DNA from: Erythrobacter tepidarius
Lineage (GTDB): Bacteria > Pseudomonadota > Alphaproteobacteria > Sphingomonadales > Sphingomonadaceae
DNA length: 64,000 nt
Reading direction: 5' to 3'
Assembly (NCBI RefSeq): GCF_002155695.1
Contig: NZ_MUYJ01000001.1
Coordinates: forward strand, 186,001 to 250,000
A program made the position numbers and the translations under genes. The stretch's first letter is position 1; each line of letters begins with the position of its first letter. Shown here piece by piece: positions 36,681 to 45,429 of the stretch. Below the pieces are notes generated by a model. That model searched no databases and was not told where the DNA came from. It saw only the letters and a program-made list of their open reading frames with translations.

Positions 36681-37504
36681 GCGTAGTCGTCCCAGTCGAA
36701 GGTGCCGCGGAAACTCTCGACCGCCGGGCCGCTCATCAGGATGCTGCCGGACGGCGCCCCTCTCGGCTCCCACGCGATCAGCAGATCACCGCCCGGCAGG
36801 GTGACGCGCACCGGACTGCTGACCAGTCCGCGCCGGATCGCCGCAACCGCCGTGGCGCAGGCGCCGGTGCCGCAGGCACGCGTCAGCCCGGCGCCGCGCT
36901 CCCACACCCGCAGGCGCAGATGATCCTCTCCCGCGAGGCTCGCGACATTGACGTTCACCCTTTCGGGGAACAGCGGATCATGCTCGATCAGCGGGCCGAG
37001 CCGGTCAAGCTCTGCGGCCTCGGCATCAGCCACGAAGAAGATCACGTGCGGATTGCCGACATTGACCGCCATCGGCTCGGTCAGATTTTCCCAGCCCACC
37101 GGCATCGTGAAGGTATCCATCGGATAGGCGAGCGGGATTGCATCCCAATCGAAGCGTGGCACCCCCATGTCGACCCGCGCGCCGCCCGCCAGCGGTTCGA
37201 GCGTGATCGGCCCGCTGGCAGTCTCCACCGTGGCGGGCGCCCCGTGGAGCACGGCAACCGCGCGGCTGCCATTGCCGCAGGCCCCGGCCTCGCTGCCGTC
37301 GGAGTTGAAGAACCGCACGCGGAAATCGTGGGCCTCGCTTGGTTCCAGCAGCACCAGCTGGTCGCAGCCGATCCCAGTGCGTCGGTCAGCCAGCGCGCGG
37401 GCGATGGCGGGCGTCATCCTCGGCATCGGCATGGTGCGCGCATCGAGCACGACGAAATCGTTGCCCAGCCCATGCATCTTGATGAAGGGGATAGCCTGCC
37501 TCAC
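36677..37504 (-). CDS. dapF: diaminopimelate epimerase
   Basis: The 275-residue enzyme converts LL- to meso-diaminopimelate for lysine and peptidoglycan. The two catalytic cysteines are Cys76 in GACGNGSR and Cys211 in ACGTGACA; KMHGLGNDFVV is the N-terminal signature. The start is GTG 37504, close before the conserved N-terminus; an ATG six codons upstream adds only arginine-rich sequence. It is first in a four-gene overlapping operon. Confidence 0.96.
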   Translation of the reverse strand: MRQAIPFIKMHGLGNDFVVLDARTMPMPRMTPAIARALADRRTGIGCDQLVLLEPSEAHDFRVRFFNSDGSEAGACGNGSRAVAVLHGAPATVETASGPITLEPLAGGARVDMGVPRFDWDAIPLAYPMDTFTMPVGWENLTEPMAVNVGNPHVIFFVADAEAAELDRLGPLIEHDPLFPERVNVNVASLAGEDHLRLRVWERGAGLTRACGTGACATAVAAIRRGLVSSPVRVTLPGGDLLIAWEPRGAPSGSILMSGPAVESFRGTFDWDDYA

Positions 37505-37558
37505 GCGCCTGCATCTATGCACGCGCGGGGCCTGCGTCCAGTCCTGCGCCGGATCGGC

Positions 37559-39274
37559 CTAGGAATTGGCCGCGCGCGACAAGTCCGGCGGCGGGATGCA
37601 ACCCGCGGGCAGCGGCCCGGACAGGCGGCCCGCGCCGGTCAGCTTGCCGCTCGCCGCCAGCCGCTGGCGCACTTGCTCGGCGCTTTCGGGCTCGCCAAAG
37701 ACATAGCCCTGCGCCTTGAGCTTGCCCATCGAGCGCAGCGCGCCGAGGATGTCCTCGTTTTCCACGCCTTCCGCAGTAAGCGGCAGATCAAGCCCGCGGG
37801 CCAGCGCGATGATCGCATCCACCAGCTGCGCATGGCCCGCAGGCTCGCGCAGCTCGCTGATGAAGTGGCGATCGATCTTGATCCGGTCGAACGGCAGATC
37901 GCGCAGCTGTTCAAGGCTCGCATAGCCGGTGCCGAAATCGTCGAGGCTGACCTTTACCCCCTGGTTTCGCAGGGAGGTGAGCATGGCGCGCACCAGTCCG
38001 ATATTCTCGTGCAGGCAGCTTTCGGTGATTTCGATCTCCAGCCGCTGCGGCGGGAAATTGTTCGCCACCAATCGCTTCAGCAGGCGCTGTGCGAACCACG
38101 GATCGCGCAGCTGCACCGGCGAGATGTTGATCGACAGCATCAGTCCTTCGTCCCATTCGCGTGCATCGGCGAAGGCGCGGTCCATCAGCTGTTCGGAAAG
38201 CTGGGTGATCAGCCCCATTTCCTCGGCGATCGGGATGAAGATGTCCGGGCCGACAAGGCCGAGCTGTTCCGACTGCCAGCGCGCCAGCATCTCGAAGCCG
38301 ACCAGCTCGCCGGTCTGGATGTCGATCTGCTGTTCGTAATAGGGGACGAATTCGTGCTGGCTGATCCCGCGGCGGATGCCGGTTTCCAGCTGGTTGCGGA
38401 ACCTGATCTCGCTTTCCATGCCCGGATCGAACCAGAAGTGGCGGTTGCGACCCTGCTTCTTGGCATGGTAGAGCGCCATGTCGGCACGATGCATGAGGGT
38501 TTGGGCATCGAGCCTCGGACCAGGCGAAGCATCGGCATCATAATCGGTGGCAAGCCCGATCGATACCGTCAGCTCGACGGTGACATCATGCGTTTCGATC
38601 GGCGCGGCAATGCTGGCCAAGACCCGGACGACGAGATCGTCGATCCGGTCGGTATGGCCCACCGGATAGGGCATGACGAAGGCGAATTCGTCGCCTCCGA
38701 GCCGCGCCAGCCGGGCATCACGCGGGAGCAGCTCGCGGATCCGTTGGCTCACCCTCACGAGCACTGCGTCGCCGCAGGAATGGCCATACATATCGTTGAT
38801 CTGCTTGAAGTTATCCAGATCTATCATGGCATAGGCGATGGCCTCGCCGCGCTGTGCGGCCCAGGCGCGCAATTGTTCGCTGGCGTCGGCCATGCTGCGA
38901 CGGTTGAGGCATTGGGTGAGCGGATCGGTCGCCGCCAACAGGCGGGCCTGCTCTTCGGCCCGGCGGCGCTCGGCGATTTCGTGGGTGAGTTCGCGGTAAC
39001 GCCGCCAGCCGAAGATGATCAGCGCGATGTTGAGCAGCAGCGCGCTGACCAGGAGTTTATCGGGCGCGCTTCCCGATCCCAGCAGCGATTGCACCGCTGC
39101 GGGCATGACAGCGCCTCCGGTTGCCACCAGCAGCAGGATCGCGGCTGCTGCAATGCCCAATGCGACAATGTCGCGTTCAGCATTGTGGAGCGGATCGTCT
39201 GGTTCCTTGTCCTGCAAAGCCGTCAACCCTGAGTCTTCCCATGGGACTGCAGCCGATGCCGCGCCTTCCCCCAA
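37559..39274 (-). CDS. membrane-bound GGDEF-EAL protein
   Basis: The 571-residue protein has two N-terminal membrane helices (residues ~36-60 and ~72-90), a short linker helix, a GGDEF domain (residues ~112-285) and an EAL domain (residues ~295-545). The diguanylate cyclase signature is intact (Gly193-Gly194-Asp195-Glu196-Phe197), without an RxxD inhibitory site before it. The phosphodiesterase motif reads EML (328-330), keeping the metal-binding Glu; NISPVQL, EITES, DDFGTGYASL and KIDR are present. It could therefore make or degrade cyclic di-GMP, and no sensory domain is seen. The start is uncertain: TTG 39274 or TTG 39226, no ATG. Confidence 0.9.
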   Translation of the reverse strand: MGEGAASAAVPWEDSGLTALQDKEPDDPLHNAERDIVALGIAAAAILLLVATGGAVMPAAVQSLLGSGSAPDKLLVSALLLNIALIIFGWRRYRELTHEIAERRRAEEQARLLAATDPLTQCLNRRSMADASEQLRAWAAQRGEAIAYAMIDLDNFKQINDMYGHSCGDAVLVRVSQRIRELLPRDARLARLGGDEFAFVMPYPVGHTDRIDDLVVRVLASIAAPIETHDVTVELTVSIGLATDYDADASPGPRLDAQTLMHRADMALYHAKKQGRNRHFWFDPGMESEIRFRNQLETGIRRGISQHEFVPYYEQQIDIQTGELVGFEMLARWQSEQLGLVGPDIFIPIAEEMGLITQLSEQLMDRAFADAREWDEGLMLSINISPVQLRDPWFAQRLLKRLVANNFPPQRLEIEITESCLHENIGLVRAMLTSLRNQGVKVSLDDFGTGYASLEQLRDLPFDRIKIDRHFISELREPAGHAQLVDAIIALARGLDLPLTAEGVENEDILGALRSMGKLKAQGYVFGEPESAEQVRQRLAASGKLTGAGRLSGPLPAGCIPPPDLSRAANS

Positions 39275-39419
39275 TCGCGTGCATTATCGCAGGGGGCGCT
39301 AAAGATCGGGTTAATCGCGTGCCTGACGCGCAGCGGGGCTTGAGTGCTTGCGTGCCGGCGGGCTATCGGCGGGGCCGGCCTTTCCCGTATCTATCCGCTT
39401 GCAAGGAGCCGCACGCGCA

Positions 39420-39827
39420 ATGGCCTACTGGCTGATGAAATCCGAACCCTTCAAGTACAGCTGGGATGATCTCGTCGCCGAGGGCGAGGGCACCTGGGAT
39501 GGGGTGCGCAATTACCTTGCGCGCAACAATCTGATGGCGATGCAGGTAGGGGACGAGGCGTTTTTCTACCACTCGCGCGAGGGCCTGGAGATCGTCGGCA
39601 TTGCCGAGATCACTGTCAGCGGGATCAGCGATCCCACCGACGAGACCGGCAAGTGGGCGGCGGTGAAGCTGAAGGCGAAGGAGAAATTCGCCCACCCCGT
39701 CGCGCTCGCTGCGATCAAGGCCGAACCGCGGCTCGCCCAAATGCAGCTCATCCGCCTCTCGCGCCTTTCGGTCTGCGCGGTCACGCCGGCCGAATGGGCG
39801 GTGATCTGCGAGATGGCGCGGGGTTAG
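39420..39827 (+). CDS. EVE domain protein
   Basis: The 135-residue protein is a single EVE domain (PUA-like fold). It begins AYWLMKSEPFKYSWDDL and has VRNYLARNNLMAMQVGDEAFFYHS, the family hallmark. Related proteins bind modified bases in RNA or DNA, and many stand alone as here. AAGGAG lies 11 nt before the ATG. Its ligand is unknown. Confidence 0.92.
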   Translation: MAYWLMKSEPFKYSWDDLVAEGEGTWDGVRNYLARNNLMAMQVGDEAFFYHSREGLEIVGIAEITVSGISDPTDETGKWAAVKLKAKEKFAHPVALAAIKAEPRLAQMQLIRLSRLSVCAVTPAEWAVICEMARG

Positions 39828-39841
39828 TGCGGCGCGGCGAC

Positions 39842-39857
39842 TGTTTCCCGTGAAACC
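39842..39857. promoter_or_regulatory. parS-like site (imperfect)
   Basis: TGTTTCCCGTGAAACC matches the 16-bp parS consensus at 14 positions and the 14-bp core GTTTCACGTGAAAC at 13. It lies 15 bp after the EVE gene. Compared with the perfect site at 3971 it could be a weak ParB site or chance. Confidence 0.45.
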
Positions 39858-39942
39858 GACCAAGGCCTGCCAATGATCGGACAATGACGGCCCAATGGCC
39901 GGTCAACCCTGCAGTGCCCCGCTTCACCCCACCCCGCTGCAA

Positions 39943-41625
39943 TCATCGGGCCCGCGCGCGCAGGCCGCTGATGGTCGCGCCGCTGGCCGCGATCCGCTCG
40001 AGATCGGTCAGAGCATGGATCAGGCGGATGCCGGAGCGGGCCTTGGCTTGTTCGAGCGCGGCGACGAATTGCTCTGTTGTCGTGGCCTTGGCGCTCCACC
40101 CGCCGAAGGCCGCGCCCAGCGCCGCGAAATCGGGGTTCACCAGGCTCGTCCCCGAAACGCGGCCGGGATATTCGCGCTCCTGGTGCATCCGGATCGTGCC
40201 GTAGGCGCCGTTGTCAACCACCACCACGATGAGGCTTGCTCCATATTGCGCGGCGGTGGCGAGTTCCTGCCCGTTCATCAGGAAATCCCCGTCCCCGGCA
40301 ACCGCCACGACCGTCCGCTCGGGATAGTGCAGCGCGGCTGCCACGGCCGCCGGCACGCCATAGCCCATCGCCCCGCAGGTGGGCGCAAGCTGGCCGGGAT
40401 AGGCGGTGTAGCGCCAGTAGCGGTGCCACCACCCGGCGAAATTGCCCGCGCCGTTGCAGATGATCGTATCGGCAGGCAGCGCCGCGCGCATCGCCGCCAC
40501 GCAGGTGGCCAGATCCATCGCCGCGTCGGAAGGCTGCGGGGTTGCCCATTCCAGCCATTCGCGGTGCGCCTCGGCCCCCGCATCGAAGGGGATAATGTCG
40601 GTATCCTCCCAGAGCGCGGCGGCCTCGGCGAATTCATCCACCGAACAGCACAGCGCCAGATCGGTGCGATAGACGCGGCCCAGTTCCTCTGGGTCGGGGT
40701 GGATGTGGACGAGGATCTGGCCGGGGTGGTCGGGCGTGGGGACGGTGTAGCCCTCGGTGGTCGCCTCGCCCAGCCGCGCGCCCACGGCGATGACGAGGTC
40801 GGCGTTCCTTACACGTTCGACCAGCTTGGGGTTGGGGCCATAGCCGAGATTGCCGGCATAGACCGGGCTGTCGGGCGCGATCGCGTCCTGCCGACGGAAG
40901 GCGGTGGCGACGGGCAGGCCGATGCGTTCGGCAAACTGCTGGAAATAGGTCCGCGCCTTGGCGTTCCAGCCCGCCCCGCCGATGATCGCGATCGGGCTGG
41001 CGGCATCGGCGATGAGACCGAGCAGCGTCTGCATCGCATCGGGGCACACGGCCTGCGCGGGGCGGGTGACATAGGGGCGCGGCACGAGACTGACGGGCAC
41101 CTGTTCCACCAGCATATCCTCGGGCAGGGCGAGCACCACCGGGCCGGGCCGCCCGCTCATCGCCACTGCATAGGCGCGGGCGATGTATTCGGGGATGCGC
41201 GCCGGAACGTCGATCCGCGCCGCCCACTTGCAGATCGGGGAAAAGAAGGCGGTGAAATCGATCTCCTGAAAGCCTTCGCGCCCCTGCATCGCGCGGGCCA
41301 CGTCACCGACGAACAGGATCATCGGCTGGCTGTCTTGATGCGCGACATGGACGCCGATCGAGGCATTGGTCGCGCCCGGCCCGCGGGTGACGAAGGCGAT
41401 GCCGGGGCGGCCGGTGTCGGCAGCGTTCATCGCCCCCTCGGCGCAGGCCATGAATGCCGCGCCGCCTTCCTGCCGGCAGGTCACCACCGCGATTTCGGGC
41501 CGTTCGGGGAGGGCATCGAGCACGGCGAGGAAGCTTTCCCCCGGCACGGTGAAGATCCGCGTCACGCCCTGCTCGGCAAGGCAATCGACCAGCAGCGCGG
41601 CGGCGCTGCGCGTGGAATCAGACAC
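39943..41625 (-). CDS. thiamine-diphosphate enzyme, acetolactate synthase-like
   Basis: The 560-residue protein has the three-domain ThDP-enzyme layout. The N-terminal PYR domain has the catalytic-type Glu in VPGESFLAVLDAL and a GGAAFMA-type block; the C-terminal PP domain has GDGDFLMNGQELATA followed by the VDNGAYG Asn, the metal-diphosphate motif. It is related to acetolactate synthase large subunits and similar decarboxylases, but no regulatory small subunit is adjacent, so a biosynthetic IlvB role is not supported. The start is GTG 41625 with GGGAGAG 7 nt upstream. The substrate is not predictable. Confidence 0.85.
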   Translation of the reverse strand: MSDSTRSAAALLVDCLAEQGVTRIFTVPGESFLAVLDALPERPEIAVVTCRQEGGAAFMACAEGAMNAADTGRPGIAFVTRGPGATNASIGVHVAHQDSQPMILFVGDVARAMQGREGFQEIDFTAFFSPICKWAARIDVPARIPEYIARAYAVAMSGRPGPVVLALPEDMLVEQVPVSLVPRPYVTRPAQAVCPDAMQTLLGLIADAASPIAIIGGAGWNAKARTYFQQFAERIGLPVATAFRRQDAIAPDSPVYAGNLGYGPNPKLVERVRNADLVIAVGARLGEATTEGYTVPTPDHPGQILVHIHPDPEELGRVYRTDLALCCSVDEFAEAAALWEDTDIIPFDAGAEAHREWLEWATPQPSDAAMDLATCVAAMRAALPADTIICNGAGNFAGWWHRYWRYTAYPGQLAPTCGAMGYGVPAAVAAALHYPERTVVAVAGDGDFLMNGQELATAAQYGASLIVVVVDNGAYGTIRMHQEREYPGRVSGTSLVNPDFAALGAAFGGWSAKATTTEQFVAALEQAKARSGIRLIHALTDLERIAASGATISGLRARAR

Positions 41626-41786
41626 GTGAACTCTCCCGTCTTTCCGTTCTTTCCGGCCTCTACAGCCCGGCGCGCGGCGGCGCAAACCCGTGGGCACGAT
41701 GCCCCCTTGGCGCAGGTCTGTCCCACGCTGTGACAGGTGGGGTGAGAGCCGTTCCAAAAGGTAAAGAAAGTGTTAACGTCCCCCCC

Positions 41787-42035
41787 ATGACTCGCGCCCG
41801 CCTGACCAGCGACCTCATCACCCGCCCGCGCGGCGACCATCGCACCCGCCGGAGCCTGGTGCTCAGCGATGAGAGCGCCCGCCATCCCTTCCGCGCGTTG
41901 CTGCCGCCGCACGTGAAGCGCGATCTAATCCCGATTCCGGCGGAAGACCTGTGGCGGCTGACGCTGGCCGACGTGCGCGGCTTTGCCAGCGCCTATGTCG
42001 CCGCGACCGCAGCGATCCTGACCTTCATCATCTGA
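41787..42035 (+). CDS. small hypothetical protein with C-terminal membrane helix
   Basis: The 82-residue protein has a basic N-terminus, a middle part with HVKRDLIPIPAEDLWRLTLADVRGF, and one hydrophobic C-terminal helix (residues ~64-82, AYVAATAAILTFII). The shape is a tail-anchored inner-membrane protein. No ribosome-binding site is obvious before the ATG at 41787. It is convergent with the transporter gene downstream. I do not recognise it. Confidence 0.55.
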   Translation: MTRARLTSDLITRPRGDHRTRRSLVLSDESARHPFRALLPPHVKRDLIPIPAEDLWRLTLADVRGFASAYVAATAAILTFII

Positions 42036-42053
42036 AGCAGACCCTTTCGGGCC

Positions 42054-43382
42054 TCACCTGGCGGCATCGGCCGCGCGCGGATTGCCCGCTTCCAGCGCGT
42101 GCAGCTTGCGCGCCAGCTGGGCCGATAGCAGGCACAGGAACAGGCTGATCAAAAGTTGTTCCTGTAGCGGGATGCCGAGGAAGCCGAGCGCCCCGGCCGC
42201 GCCTGCGCCCACCACCATGAACACCGATGAGATGAAGTTGTTCGCCGCCACCGAGCGCGAGGCTTCCGACTTGTCGACCTTGGTGGTGAGAAAGGCATAG
42301 AGCGGCACCACGAACATGCCCCCCGCCACCGCGATCAGCACGAGATTGGTCAGCAGCACCAGCGCCAGCGGCTGGGCAATGAATTCGCTCACGGTGAACA
42401 GCGCGCCCGAGGCCGGGGAGAGGTTCCACGCCCGGCACAGCAGATAAAAGCCGATCAGCAGCACGCCGAGCGCCAGCACCGAGGGCGCGCAATAGCGTGC
42501 CGAGATAGCGCCCTTGAGCAGCGCATTGATCGATACCGAGCCGATCGCGATCCCGGCCGAGAAGGCCACCAGCATCACCGCGGCGACCTGCTTGTCGGCC
42601 AGCAGCACGTTCTTGGCGAGGGGGATGAACTGCACCGAAAGGATCGCAGCGATGGTCCAGAAATAGGAAATCGCCAGCACCGAATAGCGCAGCTCGGGAT
42701 TGCCCATCGAAAAGGCGATCAGCGATCGCGACGCGCGGATCGGGTTCCAGTCGACCTTGGTCTCTTCGGTCTGCGGCGGGGCAGGCGGCACCCAGCGGCA
42801 CACCAGATAGCCGACCAACGCAATCGCGATCACCGCGATGATGCTCCACATGATCGGCATCGCCCCGCCCAGCATCATGCCGACCAGAATCGCGACATAG
42901 GTTCCCGCCTCGACGAGGCCGGTGCCCGCCAGCACCTCGTCCTTTTCGAGATGCTGCGGCAGGATCGCGTACTTGATCGGACCAAAGAAGGTCGAATGCA
43001 TCCCCATCGCGAACAGCGCGAGGAACATCAGCGGGATGGCGAGCGTGCCGACCTGCACCCCCTTGGCCGCCAGCAGCAAGCCGGTGGCGCCGACCGACAT
43101 GATGATGATCTCGGCAAACTTGATCCAGCGGATGATGGTGGTCTTGTTGCGCATGTCGGCGAGCTGGCCCGAGGTCGCGGAGAACAGCACGAAGGGCAGC
43201 ACGAACAGCGCGGTGGCGATGCCGCTGACGAAGGTCTCGGTCTCAGGCGAATCATAGACCTGATAGACCACGAACAGGACCATCGCCTGCTTGTAGAGAT
43301 TGTCGTTGAGTGCGTTGAGCAGCTGGGTCAGGAACAGCGGCAGAAACCGTCGCTGCCGCATGAGGTTGGTCGATGTGGTCAT
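42054..43382 (-). CDS. MFS transporter, LplT-like
   Basis: The 442-residue protein has twelve hydrophobic helices of the major facilitator fold. The N-terminal block FLPLFLTQLLNALNDNLYKQA is typical of the lysophospholipid transporter LplT and its relatives, which in some bacteria are fused to acyltransferases; here the transporter stands alone. The start is uncertain: ATG 43382 fits homologues of similar length, ATG 43424 adds 14 residues. It is divergent from pgsA, and a role in lipid recycling would fit that neighbour. Confidence 0.85.
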   Translation of the reverse strand: MTTSTNLMRQRRFLPLFLTQLLNALNDNLYKQAMVLFVVYQVYDSPETETFVSGIATALFVLPFVLFSATSGQLADMRNKTTIIRWIKFAEIIIMSVGATGLLLAAKGVQVGTLAIPLMFLALFAMGMHSTFFGPIKYAILPQHLEKDEVLAGTGLVEAGTYVAILVGMMLGGAMPIMWSIIAVIAIALVGYLVCRWVPPAPPQTEETKVDWNPIRASRSLIAFSMGNPELRYSVLAISYFWTIAAILSVQFIPLAKNVLLADKQVAAVMLVAFSAGIAIGSVSINALLKGAISARYCAPSVLALGVLLIGFYLLCRAWNLSPASGALFTVSEFIAQPLALVLLTNLVLIAVAGGMFVVPLYAFLTTKVDKSEASRSVAANNFISSVFMVVGAGAAGALGFLGIPLQEQLLISLFLCLLSAQLARKLHALEAGNPRAADAAR

Positions 43383-43533
43383 GCGGATCGGTGCCGGTGC
43401 TTCCCTGTGCGATGCAGGCGACATAGCGTGCAGGACCGCATTAACAAGCCCCGCACGCCCGCTGTCATGCGGTGGAGGGCAGCGCGCGCGGGCTTTTGCC
43501 GCCGCGCCTGCCGCGCTAGAGCAGGGGCCAGCC

Positions 43534-44142
43534 ATGTCGAGCCTGCCCAATATCCTCACGCTCTCGCGCATCTTCGCGGTGCCGCTGCTGGCCTTCTTCC
43601 TGTGGTGGCCGGGCTGGCAGCTGGGCTATCTGATCGGTTTCGGGCTCTATTGCATCATCGCCATCACCGATTTTTTCGACGGCTATCTGGCGCGCGCGCA
43701 GGGGACGGTTTCGAAGCTCGGCATCTTCCTCGATCCGATCGCCGACAAGATCATGGTCGCGGCGGTGATCCTGGTGCTCACCGCGCAGGGCTATCTGCGC
43801 GGGCCCTATGCAGGCGATGTGCATGTGATCGCCGGCCTTGTCATCCTGATCCGCGAGATCGCGGTTTCGGGTCTGCGCGAGTTCCTCGGCGGGATCCAGG
43901 TTTCGGTGCCGGTGTCCAGGCTCGCCAAGTGGAAGACCACATTTCAGCTGGTGGCGCTGGGTGCGCTAATCCTCGGCGGGGCGGTGCACGGGCCCCCGTG
44001 CCAGTCGGTGCTGGAGGGATGCGGTTCCATCGCCGACAGCTGGGTGCACCTGGTGGGTCTCGTCAGCCTGTGGACCGCGGCGGTGCTGACCTGCATCACG
44101 GGGTGGGATTACCTGCGCGTCGGCCTGAAGCATATGGATTGA
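43534..44142 (+). CDS. pgsA: CDP-diacylglycerol--glycerol-3-phosphate phosphatidyltransferase
   Basis: The 202-residue membrane enzyme starts phosphatidylglycerol and cardiolipin synthesis. The CDP-alcohol phosphotransferase motif is DFFDGYLARAQG through GIFLDPIADKIMV, and LPNILTLSRI is the N-terminal hallmark of PgsA. It is slightly longer than usual because of a cysteine-containing insert (PPCQSVLEGCGS, about 148-160). With psd, pssA and cdsA, this window encodes nearly the whole acidic and zwitterionic phospholipid route. Confidence 0.96.
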   Translation: MSSLPNILTLSRIFAVPLLAFFLWWPGWQLGYLIGFGLYCIIAITDFFDGYLARAQGTVSKLGIFLDPIADKIMVAAVILVLTAQGYLRGPYAGDVHVIAGLVILIREIAVSGLREFLGGIQVSVPVSRLAKWKTTFQLVALGALILGGAVHGPPCQSVLEGCGSIADSWVHLVGLVSLWTAAVLTCITGWDYLRVGLKHMD

Positions 44143-44182
44143 GACTGGCGCATAGCGGCGCAATCGGGCTAACCTCGCCCGC

Positions 44183-44656
44183 ATGGGATCGGATTCCACG
44201 TCCGGTGAAGGCCAGTATGTGGACCAGCTGGCCAATCATGCGCGCAAGCTCCAGCGCGAGGCGCGCAGCGCCATCGCGCAGGGCGATTATGCCCGCGCGT
44301 CCGCGCTGATCGGCGATGCCGAGCTGCTGGCCGAGGATGTCCACGGCCTTGTCGACGCCATCGAGCAGCGCCAGAACCAAGAGATCGCGCAGATGGCGGG
44401 CGGCCATGCGCCCGCCGACGGGCAGGCGGATCGAAAAATCAGCCGTTCGCGCCTGCGCCTGTTCATGGCGGCTCTCGGCGCAGGTCTGGCGCTTGGCCTC
44501 GCGCTGGTGGAGTGCCGATCGTCTAGCCCGCCCGCAGCTCTTCCGCCAGCAGTTGGAAATCAGCCTCCCGGGGCGAGTTCTTTCGCCATGCCAGCACGAT
44601 CTCGCGCTTGGCGGTGGGGCTGTCAACGGGCCGCGCCACCACCTGCGTGCCGTTGA
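44183..44656 (+). CDS. small hypothetical membrane protein, 3' end antisense to oxyR
   Basis: The frame encodes up to 157 residues: a helical soluble part (residues ~10-70, YVDQLANHARKLQREARSA), a basic stretch and one membrane helix (residues ~93-110). After the helix it runs on for about 45 residues of low-complexity sequence complementary to the oxyR 3' end. I suspect the ancestral protein ended just after the helix and a lost stop extended it. The helical domain looks real; the tail may not be functional. The function is unknown. Confidence 0.55.
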   Translation: MGSDSTSGEGQYVDQLANHARKLQREARSAIAQGDYARASALIGDAELLAEDVHGLVDAIEQRQNQEIAQMAGGHAPADGQADRKISRSRLRLFMAALGAGLALGLALVECRSSSPPAALPPAVGNQPPGASSFAMPARSRAWRWGCQRAAPPPACR

Positions 44657-45419
44657 GGATGCCGGCTTCCAGCGCCATTTCGGGCAGCATGGTCAGGCCG
44701 AGGTCATTATTGACCAGTTGCACCAGCGTGTGCAGGCTCGTGCCGATCATCGCCGCGCTGGTGCGCAGTTCCGAGCGGCTGCAGGCTGCGAGCGCGTGAT
44801 CGCGCAGGCAGTGACCATCCTCGAGCAGCAGCAGCCGCCCGGTATCGATCATCTCGGGCGGAATGCTCGCCGGGGGATTGCGCGGATCGTCCTTGGGGAA
44901 GGCGACGAACAGGCGATCATCGGCGATGTGGGCGATGGCGGCATCGCCCGTGTCGAAGGGCAGGGCCAGCAGCACGCAATCGACCCGCCCGTGATGCAGC
45001 GATTCGAGCGCATCCTGGCTGGTCTCCTCGCGCAGCATCAGCTTGAGTTCCGGCCGCTCGCGCTTGAGACGCGGCAGCAGGCGCGGGAGCAGGAAAGGGG
45101 CGATGGTGGGGATTACGCTCATGCGCAGCTCGCCCGACAGCGGCTTGCCCGCGGCCTGCACCAGATCGGCCAGTTCTTCAGCCTCGCGCAGCAGCCGGCC
45201 CGCCTTGGCCACCACCTGTTCGCCCAAGGCGGTGAAACGCACCACCCGCCGCGAGCGTTCGACCAGCGTCACGCCCAGCAGGGATTCAAGCTCGCGGATC
45301 CCGGCCGACAGCGTCGATTGCGACACGAAGCTGGCATCGGCGGCCTTGCCGAAATGGCCATGCTCATGCAGCGCCACGAGATATTGCAGCTGCTTGATGG
45401 TGGGAAGATAGGTGCTCAC
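44523..45419 (-). CDS. oxyR: hydrogen peroxide sensor OxyR (LysR family)
   Basis: The 298-residue LysR protein opens with PTIKQLQYLVALHEHGHFGKAAD and a full winged helix. The two redox cysteines are Cys204 and Cys213 in HCLRDHALAAC, nine residues apart as in E. coli OxyR (199 and 208), so the peroxide switch should work. The GTG start at 45419 gives the family N-terminus. It lies 10 bp downstream of rnd and is probably co-transcribed with it. Confidence 0.95.
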   Translation of the reverse strand: MSTYLPTIKQLQYLVALHEHGHFGKAADASFVSQSTLSAGIRELESLLGVTLVERSRRVVRFTALGEQVVAKAGRLLREAEELADLVQAAGKPLSGELRMSVIPTIAPFLLPRLLPRLKRERPELKLMLREETSQDALESLHHGRVDCVLLALPFDTGDAAIAHIADDRLFVAFPKDDPRNPPASIPPEMIDTGRLLLLEDGHCLRDHALAACSRSELRTSAAMIGTSLHTLVQLVNNDLGLTMLPEMALEAGILNGTQVVARPVDSPTAKREIVLAWRKNSPREADFQLLAEELRAG

Positions 45420-45429
45420 CGCTCGCCCG

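Noticed and set aside
36671-39232. Very long open frame on the plus strand opposite dapF and the GGDEF/EAL gene
   Set aside because: It is an antisense shadow caused by high GC third positions; the minus-strand products have clear catalytic motifs.
39943-41625. Acetolactate synthase IlvB for branched-chain amino acids
   Set aside because: No ilvN or ilvC neighbour; kept as a generic ThDP enzyme.
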